Shown here: positions 31,829 to 40,745 of the stretch, one piece after another | How positions within the stretch are numbered: position 1 is the stretch's first letter | How the letters are laid out: every line of letters begins with the position of its first letter | From: Thalassorhabdomicrobium marinisediminis | GTDB taxonomy: Bacteria; Pseudomonadota; Alphaproteobacteria; Rhodobacterales; Rhodobacteraceae | DNA length: 64,000 bases | Assembly (NCBI RefSeq): GCF_003072065.1 | Contig: NZ_QCYG01000008.1 | Location: 160,182-224,181 of the forward strand | Direction of reading: 5' to 3' | Position numbers and translations under genes: made by a program | The notes under the pieces: model-generated | The model's database searches: none | Told to the model about the DNA's origin: nothing | What the model saw: only the letters and a program-made list of their open reading frames with translations

Positions 31829-32434
31829 TCAGCGGCAATAGCTGCCCGAGCGATAGCGCGCGGTGTCGAAGTGGAAATGATCGCGGTGGAAGCGGTTCGC
31901 CTCGGGTCCCAGCACTGTGCCGAAGGGGCCGCAGGCCGCCTGCCACATCTGCCGCAACCGCCGGCCCACGCCGCCGCGCCCCCAATCGGTCAGCACAGTC
32001 AGCTCGGTGCCGTTCTTCAACCGGATGCCCGCGATGTCGATGGCCCGCCCCTTGGCGTGCTCGGACAGGCGCGCGCCGGACTGGTTGTTGCGCGACCGGC
32101 ACGCATAGTGCGACACCACCCGCAGCGCCGCCACGCCACCGCCCTCCGTGCCGACGGCGGGCTTCAACCCTTCATCAACCCACGTCTTCAACGCCCGCGC
32201 GGTGGTGCAATCCACGGTGGCCGCCGTGGAAAGACGCACGCCCGACACCTCGCGCAGGCGCACGGCGTTCTCGATCCCGCAGGCGCCCGCGCCCTGCACC
32301 TCACCGATCACTTCGCCGCGCAGGGCGGGATCACCGCAGACGCTGCCCTCAAGCGACAGCGCCACAGGCTCTTCCTTCTTTGCGCAGCTCGCCAGCACGA
32401 GCAGCAGCACGAACACGCTGGATCGAAAGGTCAT
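31829..32434 (-). CDS. Extensin-like C-terminal domain lipoprotein
   Basis: A 201-residue predicted lipoprotein: the signal sequence ends LVLASC with the lipobox Cys at 17. The mature part is the extensin-like C-terminal domain, with SEHAKGRAIDIAGI and HRDHFHFDTA, motifs shared with the zinc-binding D-Ala-D-Ala carboxypeptidase (VanY/MepA-like) fold. A role in peptidoglycan trimming is plausible but unproven. Its start overlaps the stop of the dehydrogenase gene by four bases (ATGA). Confidence 0.88.
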   Translation of the reverse strand: MTFRSSVFVLLLVLASCAKKEEPVALSLEGSVCGDPALRGEVIGEVQGAGACGIENAVRLREVSGVRLSTAATVDCTTARALKTWVDEGLKPAVGTEGGGVAALRVVSHYACRSRNNQSGARLSEHAKGRAIDIAGIRLKNGTELTVLTDWGRGGVGRRLRQMWQAACGPFGTVLGPEANRFHRDHFHFDTARYRSGSYCR

Positions 32435-33348
32435 GACTTCTCCGGATTGCGCCCAAAGTTGGGAACATCTGTATCCTGACCAGCCTCGATAATACCACGC
32501 CGGATGGCGCGGGTGCGGGTGAAATAGGCGTGTAAGTGCTCACCGTCGCCCTGCCGGATCGCCCGTTGCAGCGCGAAAAGCTCCTCGGTGAAGCGCCCCA
32601 AGATTTCCAGCGTCGCGTCCTTGTTGGTCAGGAACACATCGCGCCACATGGTCGGGTCCGAGGCGGCGATGCGCGTGAAATCCCGGAAACCGGCGGCCGA
32701 GAAATTCACCACTTCGCTGTCCGTCACGCGGCCAAGATCATCGGCCACCCCCACCATCGTATAGGCGATCAGGTGCGGCGTGTGCGATGTGACGGCCAGA
32801 ACCAGATCGTGATGATCCGGGTCCATCTCATCCACCTTCGATCCCAGCGCCTCCCAAAACCGGCGCAGGCGGGCGGTCTCTCCCGGGTCCGCGCCTTCGG
32901 GGGTGAGCAAGCACCAGCGGTTGTCGAAGAGTTCCGCAAACCCGGCCTCGGGCCCCGACTGCTCGGTCCCCGCCAGCGGGTGCGCGGCGATGAAATGGAC
33001 GTCTTCGGGCACGTACGGGCCGACCGCCTCGATCACCGCCCGCTTGACCGACCCCACATCGGAGAGCACCGCGCCCGGTTTCAACGCGGGCGCAATCTCG
33101 CGCGCCACGCGGTCCATCGCGCCCACGGGCACGCAGAGCACCACCAGATCGGCGCCGGCGACAGCTTCGGCGGCGCTGTCGCACACCACATCGCACAGCC
33201 CGATGCGCCGCGCGGTGTCCCGTGTCTCGACCGAGCGCGCATAGCCCACAACCTCACCGGCAACACCGGCGCGCTTCATCGCCCAGAACATGGACGAGGC
33301 GATCAGCCCCAGCCCGATCAGCGCCACGCGGTCATAGATCACAGCCAT
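32431..33348 (-). CDS. Prephenate/arogenate dehydrogenase
   Basis: A 305-residue NAD(P)-dependent dehydrogenase of the TyrA/TyrC family, forming hydroxyphenylpyruvate or tyrosine from prephenate or arogenate. The Rossmann motif is ALIGLGLIASSM at the N-terminus; HFIAAHPLAGTEQSGPEAG carries the catalytic His, and SHTPHLIAYTM follows. ATG 33348 gives the normal start. It overlaps hisC by one base upstream and the extensin-like gene by four bases downstream, forming a tight operon hisC-tyrC-extensin. HisC-type enzymes can also act on aromatic substrates, which fits the pairing. Confidence 0.92.
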   Translation of the reverse strand: MAVIYDRVALIGLGLIASSMFWAMKRAGVAGEVVGYARSVETRDTARRIGLCDVVCDSAAEAVAGADLVVLCVPVGAMDRVAREIAPALKPGAVLSDVGSVKRAVIEAVGPYVPEDVHFIAAHPLAGTEQSGPEAGFAELFDNRWCLLTPEGADPGETARLRRFWEALGSKVDEMDPDHHDLVLAVTSHTPHLIAYTMVGVADDLGRVTDSEVVNFSAAGFRDFTRIAASDPTMWRDVFLTNKDATLEILGRFTEELFALQRAIRQGDGEHLHAYFTRTRAIRRGIIEAGQDTDVPNFGRNPEKS

Positions 33349-34427
33349 CACGACGCCCCCTTGAACTGGCCGATGGCGTGCACCACCCGGCGGCAGGAGG
33401 CTTCGTCCCCCACGGTGATGCGGATGCAATCCGGCAGGCCATAGCCGCCCACGTAGCGCAGCAGGATTCCCTGCGCCGCGAGATAATCGTTGCAGGCGCG
33501 CGCCTCCTCTTCCGAGGCAAAGCGCGCCAGAATGAAGTTGGCGGTCGAGGTGTCCGAAGGCACGCCCAACTCGGCCAGGGCACCGGCCATCCACTCGCGC
33601 AGGCGGGCGTTCTCGCTGCGGCATTTCTCCGTGTGGGCGCGGTCGCGCACGGCGGCCTCAGCGGCGGCCAGCGCGGGTGCCGACAGGTTGAACGGCCCGC
33701 GAATGCGCATCAGCACGTCGATCACGCCCTGACTGGCATAGGCCCAGCCGATCCGCAGCCCGCCCAGCCCGTAGATCTTGGAGAAGGTCCGCGTCATCAC
33801 CACGTTGTCGAACCGGTCCACCAGTGCCTTGCCTGCATCGTAGCCCTCGACAAACTCCGCATAGGCGCCGTCGAGCACCAGCAGCGCCGTGTCGGGAATG
33901 CCCTCGGCCAGCCGCAGCAGCTCCGCCTCGCCCAGCATGGTGCCCGTGGGGTTCGCCGGATTGGCAAGATAGACGATGCGCGTGCGCTCGGTGCAGGCGG
34001 CCAGCAACGCATCCACGTCGATCCGCCGATCGCGTTCGGCCACGATCACCGGCGTCGCCCCGTTCGCATTGGCATAGATCGGATACATGGCGAAGCCGTG
34101 TTCGGTAAACAGCACCTCGTCGCCTGGCCCCGCATAGGCCTGCGCGATCAGCATCAACAACTCGCCCGAGCCATTGCCGCAGATCACCCGCGCCGGATCA
34201 AGCCCCCAGACCTCACCGATGGCCGCCCGCAGCCCGGCGTGATCGGTCGAAGGGTAGCGGTGCAAGCCAAGCGCCGCGCGTTCCAGCGCCTTTTTCGCCG
34301 CGTCCGAGGGGCCGAACGGGTTCTCGTTGGACGACAGTTTCAAGACATTCTCGACGCCGTCGACATGGGACTTGCCGCCCACATAAAGGTCGATTTCCAT
34401 GATCCCCGGCTGCGGTGTGACCGCCAT
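33348..34427 (-). CDS. hisC: Histidinol-phosphate/aromatic aminotransferase
   Basis: A 359-residue fold-type I PLP enzyme. The PLP lysine is in [16 protein letters not shown], the N-terminal [12 protein letters not shown] and [13 protein letters not shown] are typical of HisC, and the closing [15 protein letters not shown] is intact. It makes histidinol phosphate in histidine synthesis and, given the adjacent prephenate dehydrogenase, may also transaminate aromatic keto acids. Its stop shares a base with the next start. Confidence 0.93.
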   Translation of the reverse strand: MAVTPQPGIMEIDLYVGGKSHVDGVENVLKLSSNENPFGPSDAAKKALERAALGLHRYPSTDHAGLRAAIGEVWGLDPARVICGNGSGELLMLIAQAYAGPGDEVLFTEHGFAMYPIYANANGATPVIVAERDRRIDVDALLAACTERTRIVYLANPANPTGTMLGEAELLRLAEGIPDTALLVLDGAYAEFVEGYDAGKALVDRFDNVVMTRTFSKIYGLGGLRIGWAYASQGVIDVLMRIRGPFNLSAPALAAAEAAVRDRAHTEKCRSENARLREWMAGALAELGVPSDTSTANFILARFASEEEARACNDYLAAQGILLRYVGGYGLPDCIRITVGDEASCRRVVHAIGQFKGAS

Positions 34428-34456
34428 GGCGTTTCCTTCGCATTTTCAAACAAAAA

Positions 34457-34482
34457 GGCCCGCCACACGAAGGTGGCAGGCC
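34457..34482 (-). terminator. Intrinsic terminator of rpsD
   Basis: A ten-base stem (GGCC-c-GCCAC with GTGGC-a-GGCC, one internal mismatch) and six-base loop. On the minus strand it is followed by CTTTTTGTTTG, so it ends rpsD transcription ahead of hisC. Confidence 0.85.
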
Positions 34483-34517
34483 CTATTCCTAACGACGCGA
34501 CAGCGCCCTGCCCAGAC

Positions 34518-35138
34518 TTAGTTCTGGGCGTAATATTCGATGACGAGGTTCGGTTCCATCATGACAGGATACGGCACGTCGCCAAGGCTTGGCGTGCGCA
34601 CGAAGGTCGCGGTCATCTTGGAGTGATCGACGTCGATGTAGTCGGGCACGTCCCGCTCGGCAAGGCCGACGGCCTCGAGCACGGCCACGTTCTGCTTGGA
34701 GCGGTCACGCACTTCGATCACGTCGCCTTCCTTGACCCGGTAAGAGGGGATGTTCACCTTCTTGCCGTTCACGCGGACGTGGCCGTGGTTCACGAACTGA
34801 CGGGCCGCGAAGACGGTGGGCACGAACTTGGCGCGGTAAACGACCGCGTCCAGACGCCGCTCGAGCAGACCGATGAGGTTTTCACCGGTGTCGCCTTTGA
34901 CGCGCTCGGCTTCGCCGAAGATGCGGCGGAACTGCTTCTCGGTCAGGTCGCCGTAGTAGCCCTTGAGCTTCTGCTTCGCGCGCAGCTGGATGCCGAAGTC
35001 GGACAGCTTGCCCTTGCGGCGCTGACCGTGCTGGCCGGGGCCGTATTCACGACGGTTGACGGGGGATTTCGGGCGACCCCAGATGTTTTCACCCATCCGG
35101 CGGTCAATTTTGTACTTGGCAGACGTGCGTTTGGTCAC
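34518..35138 (-). CDS. rpsD: 30S ribosomal protein S4
   Basis: A 206-residue primary 16S rRNA-binding protein, standard for alphaproteobacteria: N-terminal [21 protein letters not shown], the S4 RNA-binding domain (about 94-160) with [34 protein letters not shown], and a C-terminal region ending IEYYAQN. It is a single-gene unit here, with a terminator after it, and not in the alpha ribosomal operon as in E. coli. In the 255 bases upstream lie its leader and a repeat copy. Confidence 0.99.
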   Translation of the reverse strand: MTKRTSAKYKIDRRMGENIWGRPKSPVNRREYGPGQHGQRRKGKLSDFGIQLRAKQKLKGYYGDLTEKQFRRIFGEAERVKGDTGENLIGLLERRLDAVVYRAKFVPTVFAARQFVNHGHVRVNGKKVNIPSYRVKEGDVIEVRDRSKQNVAVLEAVGLAERDVPDYIDVDHSKMTATFVRTPSLGDVPYPVMMEPNLVIEYYAQN

Positions 35139-35311
35139 GGCTGATCTCCTTCATGTTTTGTTAACGCCTTATCCGCAGATAAGCTCTGCGAACACGGCGC
35201 TCGAAGGGCGTTGTCCTCTGAGATACTCTCCGACAGGAATCCCCTTGCGGGGTCCACCAACACCAATGAGCGGCCCCCATACGCGCGCGCCCCTCGCCTG
35301 TCAACACCCGG

Positions 35312-35350
35312 CCCTTCTCTGGTTCGAAAATACCTCCGCCGGAGGCTCCG
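35312..35350 (+). repeat. Intergenic repeat copy 2
   Basis: CCCTTCTCTGGTTCGAAAATACCT matches the core at 3024-3045 with one inserted G; the hairpin that follows here is CCTCC-gcc-GGAGG, unlike the two GC hairpins of copy 1. It lies between the 3' end of the Hint gene and the rpsD leader. Confidence 0.55.
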
Positions 35351-35393
35351 ACGCAGCCACAAGCGCGGCCGCCACCCGCAGGGCGCAAACAGA

Positions 35394-36455
35394 TCAGGCG
35401 GCGTGCCGCAGGATCGCCGCCTCCGAGGCTGAGACGACGCGGCGCGCATAGGCACCGTAGGAATTCGCATCTGCCTCGATCGCCGGAACCTGCGCGAACA
35501 GGCGGGCGCGGTCCGTTTCGTCCAGACTGTCGAGCCCGGCGCTGGCGGGGTGGAAGCTCTCGCTTTCGACCCCGTTAGCAAACACCACCTCGTGGCGCGG
35601 CAACAGCAGGTGGATATAGCGCACCTCACGCAGGGAGCGGTCCACATAGATCGACTGGTCGTCTACCAGATCGCGGGCGGCGACCAGAACCTCGTCGGTG
35701 TTGAACAGGTCCCGCGCCCGCGCGCCCTTGACCATCACCCGGTGATCGGGGCTGACCAGCAGGCCCGCGCCGGGCACGCCCTTGTCCAGAGACCCTGCCC
35801 GCAGCCGGACCGGACACAGGTGCGGCATGGCATAAAGCCGTGCCCCGGTTACGCGGCGCGCGCCGGTCCAAAGCACCTCTTGGCAGCCATTATCCTTGGT
35901 CTGGATCTTCACACCCTCGCCGATATCCTCGACCCGCATGGGGCCGTGTTCGGTCGCGATCATCGTGCCCGGGGTGAAACAGATCACCCCGCCCGAGGCA
36001 TCTTCGTTCTGGTCACGCGATTTGAGGTCGACCGTGTGATTGACGATCCACAGATCGGTGGTCCGGGGCGGGATCTCTCCCACGAACATGCACAGCCGGG
36101 AAGACGGTGTCGCCCCTTCGATCAGCGTCACGGTCCAGGTGTCGCGCCCGTCGGTGACGGTGAAGCTCTGCTCGAACGCCGGGGCCTCCACCTCGACCAG
36201 ATCCAGCCGCGCGGTGTTCACCTCGACGGCCCGCAGCAACCTGCGCACAGAGAGTGCCGCCCGCGTGCGGATGTCTGCCTCGCCCAGCGCGTCGCCCAAT
36301 GGAAGGATCTCCGCGGGTCCGTCCACCCGCACCGCTTCGCCCGCCCATGACCACGCTGTCCCGACCCGCAAATTCTCGAGCGGTGCCGCCCAGAACCCGT
36401 CGAGTTCCGTCTGTGACCAGGAAATGACGAACGTGCCTCGAAAGCCCGTTTTCAT
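35394..36455 (-). CDS. Hint (hedgehog/intein) domain protein
   Basis: A 353-residue protein. The N-terminal 150 residues are unassigned beta-rich sequence. From about 158 comes a Hint domain of the Hint_2 type: GGVICFTPGTMIATEHGPMR with the catalytic-type Cys, then EDIGEGVKIQTKDNG, VLVSPDHRVMV-like LLVSPDHRVMV with the B-block His, and YIHLLLPRHEVVFANGVESESFHP. Such domains are frequent in Roseobacter proteins, often at the end of secreted toxins or adhesins. Here no long export domain precedes it and no terminal extein is evident, so self-cleavage is unproven. The function is unknown. Confidence 0.82.
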   Translation of the reverse strand: MKTGFRGTFVISWSQTELDGFWAAPLENLRVGTAWSWAGEAVRVDGPAEILPLGDALGEADIRTRAALSVRRLLRAVEVNTARLDLVEVEAPAFEQSFTVTDGRDTWTVTLIEGATPSSRLCMFVGEIPPRTTDLWIVNHTVDLKSRDQNEDASGGVICFTPGTMIATEHGPMRVEDIGEGVKIQTKDNGCQEVLWTGARRVTGARLYAMPHLCPVRLRAGSLDKGVPGAGLLVSPDHRVMVKGARARDLFNTDEVLVAARDLVDDQSIYVDRSLREVRYIHLLLPRHEVVFANGVESESFHPASAGLDSLDETDRARLFAQVPAIEADANSYGAYARRVVSASEAAILRHAA

Positions 36456-36576
36456 ACCTGTTTCTGCCTCTGCCTTCGTGTTGGCCCCGTCATTTGGCGC
36501 GGGGACCTTTGAACAGGCCTAGCAGAGGTGATTCGCGCCGATCAAGACACTTCGGAAACCCGCGTTAACTATTTAT

Positions 36577-37509
36577 TCAAAAGTTGAAATTAAGCTTCAG
36601 TGAGCCGACGATCTGGCCCTCTGGCTGGCCCTCGAACTCTTCGCTGAGGTAAGTCACGCCATAGAAATAGGAAATCCCGTCGCCGAAGCGCCAGTGCAGC
36701 CCGGCGCGCGCGCGGAACCGCTCGTCCTTGGCGCGGGTGCCGAAGCTGGCGGGGAAATAGGCGCTGTCGCTGACGCGGGCGTAATCCGCGCCCAGCACGA
36801 AGCCGGTGCCGGCCTTGCCGTGATCGACGCCGGTATAAAGCTGGCCCGTGGGCACGTCCCGCAGCCACAGGTCCTGTTGCAACATCGGCCCGATCAGAAC
36901 GTCGGCACCGACGCGCAGCAAGGTCTCGACCCCGTATTGCGCCTCAAGAAAGGGCCGCAGGCTGGTGCGGTCGTTCAAAGCCACCGGAGAGGACAGCTCG
37001 ACCAGCGCGGTGGGATGAACGTCATCCCCGACCTGCCGATCCCTTACCCGGTCCGAGATGCTGGGCGCCGAAATCTGGTCGTGGAACGCGTCCTGCAGGT
37101 CAAGCATGCCGGTTTGCGGGCCGGTCGCCACCAGATCGACCCCCGCCGAGATGTCGAGCGCGCCGTGGCTGTAATGCGTGTGCAGCCCCGCCGAAAGCGC
37201 CCCCACATAGGCGCGATCGTTCGAGCCCGCCCCGTTTAGCCGCGCCGGGGCGATGATCTCGGAGCGCAGACGATATTCCAGAACCGCGCCGGGCACCTGC
37301 GGTCGCGCCCCACTCCAAGGGCGGCCGTGCACGATGGAATAGGAATAGGACCCGGTGCGCCAACGGTCACGGTGGTCCGCGAAGAAGTCATTGGTGAACA
37401 GCCGGCCGATGCCAAGCAAGGCGCGGTCCTGCGCCTCGGCCTGCGCCGTTGAGGCGGCCACCCAGCATAGCGCGCATGTCGTGATCACGCCCTTCCATCC
37501 CAGACCCAT
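36577..37509 (-). CDS. LpxR-like lipid A deacylase family outer-membrane protein (DUF2219)
   Basis: A 310-residue outer-membrane beta-barrel candidate with a signal peptide (MGLGWKGVITTCALCWVAASTAQA). The start of the mature part, LGIGRLFTNDFFADHRDRWRTGSY, follows the LpxR pattern N-D-x-x-x-x-x-D-R-x-x-T-x-G, and the C-terminus ends in aromatic Phe (KLNFNF), as barrels do. LpxR removes the 3'-acyloxyacyl group of lipid A with a Ca-dependent His/Ser/Asp/Asn site. I chose ATG 37509, preceded by GGGAGAG; ATG 37521 covers that site. Confidence 0.83.
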   Translation of the reverse strand: MGLGWKGVITTCALCWVAASTAQAEAQDRALLGIGRLFTNDFFADHRDRWRTGSYSYSIVHGRPWSGARPQVPGAVLEYRLRSEIIAPARLNGAGSNDRAYVGALSAGLHTHYSHGALDISAGVDLVATGPQTGMLDLQDAFHDQISAPSISDRVRDRQVGDDVHPTALVELSSPVALNDRTSLRPFLEAQYGVETLLRVGADVLIGPMLQQDLWLRDVPTGQLYTGVDHGKAGTGFVLGADYARVSDSAYFPASFGTRAKDERFRARAGLHWRFGDGISYFYGVTYLSEEFEGQPEGQIVGSLKLNFNF

Positions 37510-37819
37510 CGTCTCTCCCATTCTGGTTCATACTGTTCTGCCGTGCGACACATTGCCGTTGCCACCGCGCGCCGGTATCAGCGAAAAATGGGCCGAAAAT
37601 ATGACGCGGGGCCGACGGTCGCTGCGCTTTTGCAGCGGTTGTGGGCGCTGTACCATAGCGCGCGCAACGTCCGATTTCACTATGAAACCGGACCGGGATA
37701 ACCAATACGACCTTGATGTTCCGGCCAGAACCCGCATGCTTGTGGCAGGCGTATCCGGTCCATGCCCCCTTACGGTAGTGACGGTGTCCCTGTTCAGTAA
37801 GGGTTTAAGAGGACGACAC
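37510..37819. other. 310-base divergent gap between the LpxR-like gene and the Crp/Fnr gene
   Basis: No convincing gene. It should hold divergent promoters, but no strong -35/-10 pair stands out. Just before the Crp/Fnr start there is an inverted repeat, CCCTTAC (37767-37773) and GTAAGGG (37797-37803), which could be an operator or a leader hairpin. No FNR box (TTGAT-N4-ATCAA) was seen. Confidence 0.5.
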
Positions 37820-38596
37820 ATGACAAACGAGACGACCCTGCCCGACGCCACCTTGCGGCCTGCGTCGCCGCATCCGCTGAGTCCACGGCAGATGGGCATG
37901 ATGCGTCACTTGAGTGATCAGCAATGGGCAAGGTTGGCCCCGGCCATGACCGAGCGGGTGACCGCGCTGCCCGACACGGTGCTGAGCACACGCGGCAAGA
38001 AGCTGGAATACAGCCTGCTGTTGCTCGACGGGCTGGTGGCGCGCAGCGTGCCGCGGGCCGATCACGACCGCAGCACCTTCGTCGCCTTGCAATTCCCCGG
38101 CGATTTCGTCGACCTGCATGCCTTTCCTTTGAAAAAGCTTGACCATGATATTGTGGCGCTGACGCCCAGCGAGTTGGCTGTGATCCGGCACGACAAACTG
38201 ACGGAATTGCTCAACGATGACGTAGAGCTTGCCCGCGTCCTGTGGTCCCTGACGCTGGTCGATGCGGCGATCCACCGCCATTGGGTCATGCGCAACAGCG
38301 CCATGCGGGCTTTCGGGCGGGTCGCCAATTTCCTCAGCGAGTTTGACGCCCGTATGACAGTGGCCTTGGGCGAAGAGCGCGACCGCTACCCGCTGGCGAT
38401 CACCCAGGCCGACATTGCGGACGCCACGGGCGTGACCAAGGTCCACGTGAGCCGAACCTTGCGCGACCTGCGCGAGGATCAATGCTGCGCGATCCGCAAT
38501 GGCACGCTTGAGATCATCTGCCGCGACCGGCTGCGCAAACGGGGGGAGTTCGACGATTCCTACCTGTATTTCCCCGAACCGTTCAAAACGGTCTAG
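37820..38596 (+). CDS. Crp/Fnr family transcriptional regulator
   Basis: A 258-residue regulator: an N-terminal cyclic-nucleotide-binding-type beta roll (about 30-150), a dimerisation helix (RVLWSLTLVDAAIHRHWVMRNSAMRAFGRVANFL) and a C-terminal winged helix-turn-helix with ITQADIADATGVTKVHVSRTLRDL. There is no N-terminal cysteine cluster, so it is not an oxygen-sensing FNR; cAMP-binding residues are not evident either. ATG 37820 follows AGAGGA. It is divergent from the LpxR-like gene and convergent with the glycosyltransferase operon (four-base overlap of the 3' ends). Confidence 0.9.
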   Translation: MTNETTLPDATLRPASPHPLSPRQMGMMRHLSDQQWARLAPAMTERVTALPDTVLSTRGKKLEYSLLLLDGLVARSVPRADHDRSTFVALQFPGDFVDLHAFPLKKLDHDIVALTPSELAVIRHDKLTELLNDDVELARVLWSLTLVDAAIHRHWVMRNSAMRAFGRVANFLSEFDARMTVALGEERDRYPLAITQADIADATGVTKVHVSRTLRDLREDQCCAIRNGTLEIICRDRLRKRGEFDDSYLYFPEPFKTV

Positions 38597-39801
38597 GACA
38601 CAGGTTCGGTCGAATAACCGGCCGCCATAACGCCCTGCCCTCCAACCGGTGTGCCGGTGCGGCCAGGCCCGGCGCGTCCGACCTGCAAGGCGTGGGACGG
38701 GTAGAACACCTCAGCGAGCGGCACGTCCTGCTCGGCCCGTGCGCGTGCATAGAGCCGCTCAAATCCGTCGATCATCGTCTCTGCCGAAAAATAGCTTTCC
38801 ACGCGGGAGCGCGGCACCGTTGGCGGAATGTCCGCAGCCTGCACCAAAGCCTCGGCCAGATCAGCGGCAGTATCGCTGCGCGCGATCACCCCCGCGTTGC
38901 CCAGAACCTCGCGCACGGCCCCCTGCCCTGTTGAGGCAACCGGAAGGCCCGTTGCCATGGCCTCAACCGCGGCGAGGCCGAACGGCTCTTCCCAAAGTGG
39001 CGTGAACAACGCGACCGAGGCCTGCCCGTAGGCCTGCGCCAGATCCGCCGCGGCAAGGTGCCCGACATATTCGACCCCGCCGCCCAGATGCGGGCGCACG
39101 GCGTCGTTGAAGTAGTCGCGATGTTCGATGGTGCCGCAGATGCGCAGCGGCACGCCAGCCCGCTGCGCCGCCTCCGCCGCCAATGCGGTGCCCTTGGTGG
39201 GGGTGATGCGCCCGGCCCAGATGGCACTGCCGTCCCCTTGAGCATGATAGGGCCAGCGTTGCAACTCGATGCCGTTGTGCACCACATGTGCGGTGTCCGG
39301 CGCGCCATCGGGCCACCAGATTTCCGCCTGCCGCGCCGAGGTGACCGAACTGAGGTGCCACGGGGCCGCGCTGTCGCTCAGGGCGCGGCGCAGGACCTTG
39401 AAGGGCGGGATGTGCAGCGAGGTGACCATAGGCAAGCGCTGCGCCCGCGACAGACGCGGAATGAACCGGTGCAACGCGTTGTTGTGGATCACGTCGAACC
39501 CGCCGTCGAGCAGCAGCCGCGCGGCGCGGGCATAACAGACGTCGAGATGATCGTTGAGGATGTCGGTGCCGTGGAACTCGTGCCACGGATACCGGGTGTC
39601 GTAATGGGCATCAGTGATGGGCAAGAGCGTCACGCCCCCCGGCAGGCCCACGGCGCTGTCGGCGCTGGCCAGCAGCGTGACGTCATGGCCGCGGCGGGCG
39701 AGCTGGCCGGCCAGCGTATGGGTGAACGCCTCCATCCCGCCCATGAAGGGCGGCGCGATGGGGTGCCGGATGTGCCCCACGATGGCGATGCGAAACCTCA
39801 T
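38593..39801 (-). CDS. Family 4 glycosyltransferase
   Basis: A 402-residue GT-B glycosyltransferase. The N-terminal GGMEAFTHTLAGQLARRGHDV is the acceptor-side Gly-rich loop, and the C-terminal TPLWEEPFGLAAVEAMATGLPV is the E-x7-E motif of GT4 enzymes that contacts the sugar nucleotide. No membrane segment; cytoplasmic. The last 30 residues are Gly-rich and unlike the family. It is the final gene of a four-gene overlapping operon and begins inside the end of the GT2 gene (ATGA overlap). Confidence 0.9.
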   Translation of the reverse strand: MRFRIAIVGHIRHPIAPPFMGGMEAFTHTLAGQLARRGHDVTLLASADSAVGLPGGVTLLPITDAHYDTRYPWHEFHGTDILNDHLDVCYARAARLLLDGGFDVIHNNALHRFIPRLSRAQRLPMVTSLHIPPFKVLRRALSDSAAPWHLSSVTSARQAEIWWPDGAPDTAHVVHNGIELQRWPYHAQGDGSAIWAGRITPTKGTALAAEAAQRAGVPLRICGTIEHRDYFNDAVRPHLGGGVEYVGHLAAADLAQAYGQASVALFTPLWEEPFGLAAVEAMATGLPVASTGQGAVREVLGNAGVIARSDTAADLAEALVQAADIPPTVPRSRVESYFSAETMIDGFERLYARARAEQDVPLAEVFYPSHALQVGRAGPGRTGTPVGGQGVMAAGYSTEPVS

Positions 39802-40745
39802 TCCGCGGCCACCTGCGCCGTCGCTTTGAGGTGGCGCAACACGCGGGCGGTGTTGGCGTAAGGCATGTGCGACTGTTGCTCGCACAGGGCGAAATCTGCG
39901 GCGTCGGGCTCACGGATCTGTCGCAGGGTGCCGTCGACCTCTTCGATCAGCCCCATGATGCGGAACGCGGTGAGCCAGTGCTCCATCGTGCGGTGGCCCC
40001 ATTTCGCGGCGAACACCTCGGTGTTGCGCAGGATCGACGGGACGTGGTGGATCGGCGGCATGCAGTGGGGGTGGTGCTGGTGATAGACCTTGGCCCCCTT
40101 GGCCCAATAGATCGGCACCCCCAGATGGTCGAGCTGTCGGCCAAAGTCCGTATCCTCGCCGCCGTAGCCGGTGAAAGCCTCGTCAAAGCCGTCGGTCCGG
40201 TCCCAGTCGGCGCGGTGGATCGCGAAGTTCAGCGACCAGAAGCAGCGGTAATCCTCGCACCGTTTGAGCCCTTCGGCCGGCGGTCCCTGCCGGTCGGAGT
40301 GGCGTTCGGCCACGGCGTCGAAGCCCGCATAGGTCCAGCCCTCGGTCGCCGCCCCGGCGGGGAGGTAGTTGACCTCGCCCATGATCAGACCGTTGCCCGG
40401 GATGGCATAGCCCGCGTAGTCGGCGACAAGCTCGGGCGCGGGGATGCAATCGACGTCGAGAAAGACAAGGCAGTCGCCCGCCGCAGCCTCGGCCACGGAA
40501 TTGCGGGCGCGGGACAGGGGCAACTCCTTGCCGTCGATGCGGATCTGGCGGATCGGGAAATCCGTGTCGGGGAGGTCGTCGTAGAGCCTGTCCTGCATCA
40601 CGCCGATGACCAGCTCGTCGGGCTGGCGCGTTTGGCGAGTCAGGCCAAGGATGACGTTGCGCAGGTGCGCCTCACGCCCCCGCGCCAGCGTCAAGGCGCT
40701 GACGGTCTGTTGTTTCGGACGCGGGGTGCTCACTCGGATACTCAT
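39798..40745 (-). CDS. Family 2 glycosyltransferase with galactosyltransferase-type C-terminus
   Basis: A 315-residue GT-A glycosyltransferase: VSALTLARGREAHLRNVILGLTRQ at the N-terminus, the metal-binding DxD as FLDVDCIP near residue 96, and a C-terminal Glyco_transf_7C-like part, GFDEAFTGYGGEDTDFGRQLDHLG. The ATG at 40745 has GGAGAG five bases before it and the GT2 fold needs sequence from about residue 15, so the 74-base overlap with the upstream gene appears real. Acceptor and donor are unknown. Confidence 0.88.
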   Translation of the reverse strand: MSIRVSTPRPKQQTVSALTLARGREAHLRNVILGLTRQTRQPDELVIGVMQDRLYDDLPDTDFPIRQIRIDGKELPLSRARNSVAEAAAGDCLVFLDVDCIPAPELVADYAGYAIPGNGLIMGEVNYLPAGAATEGWTYAGFDAVAERHSDRQGPPAEGLKRCEDYRCFWSLNFAIHRADWDRTDGFDEAFTGYGGEDTDFGRQLDHLGVPIYWAKGAKVYHQHHPHCMPPIHHVPSILRNTEVFAAKWGHRTMEHWLTAFRIMGLIEEVDGTLRQIREPDAADFALCEQQSHMPYANTARVLRHLKATAQVAAE

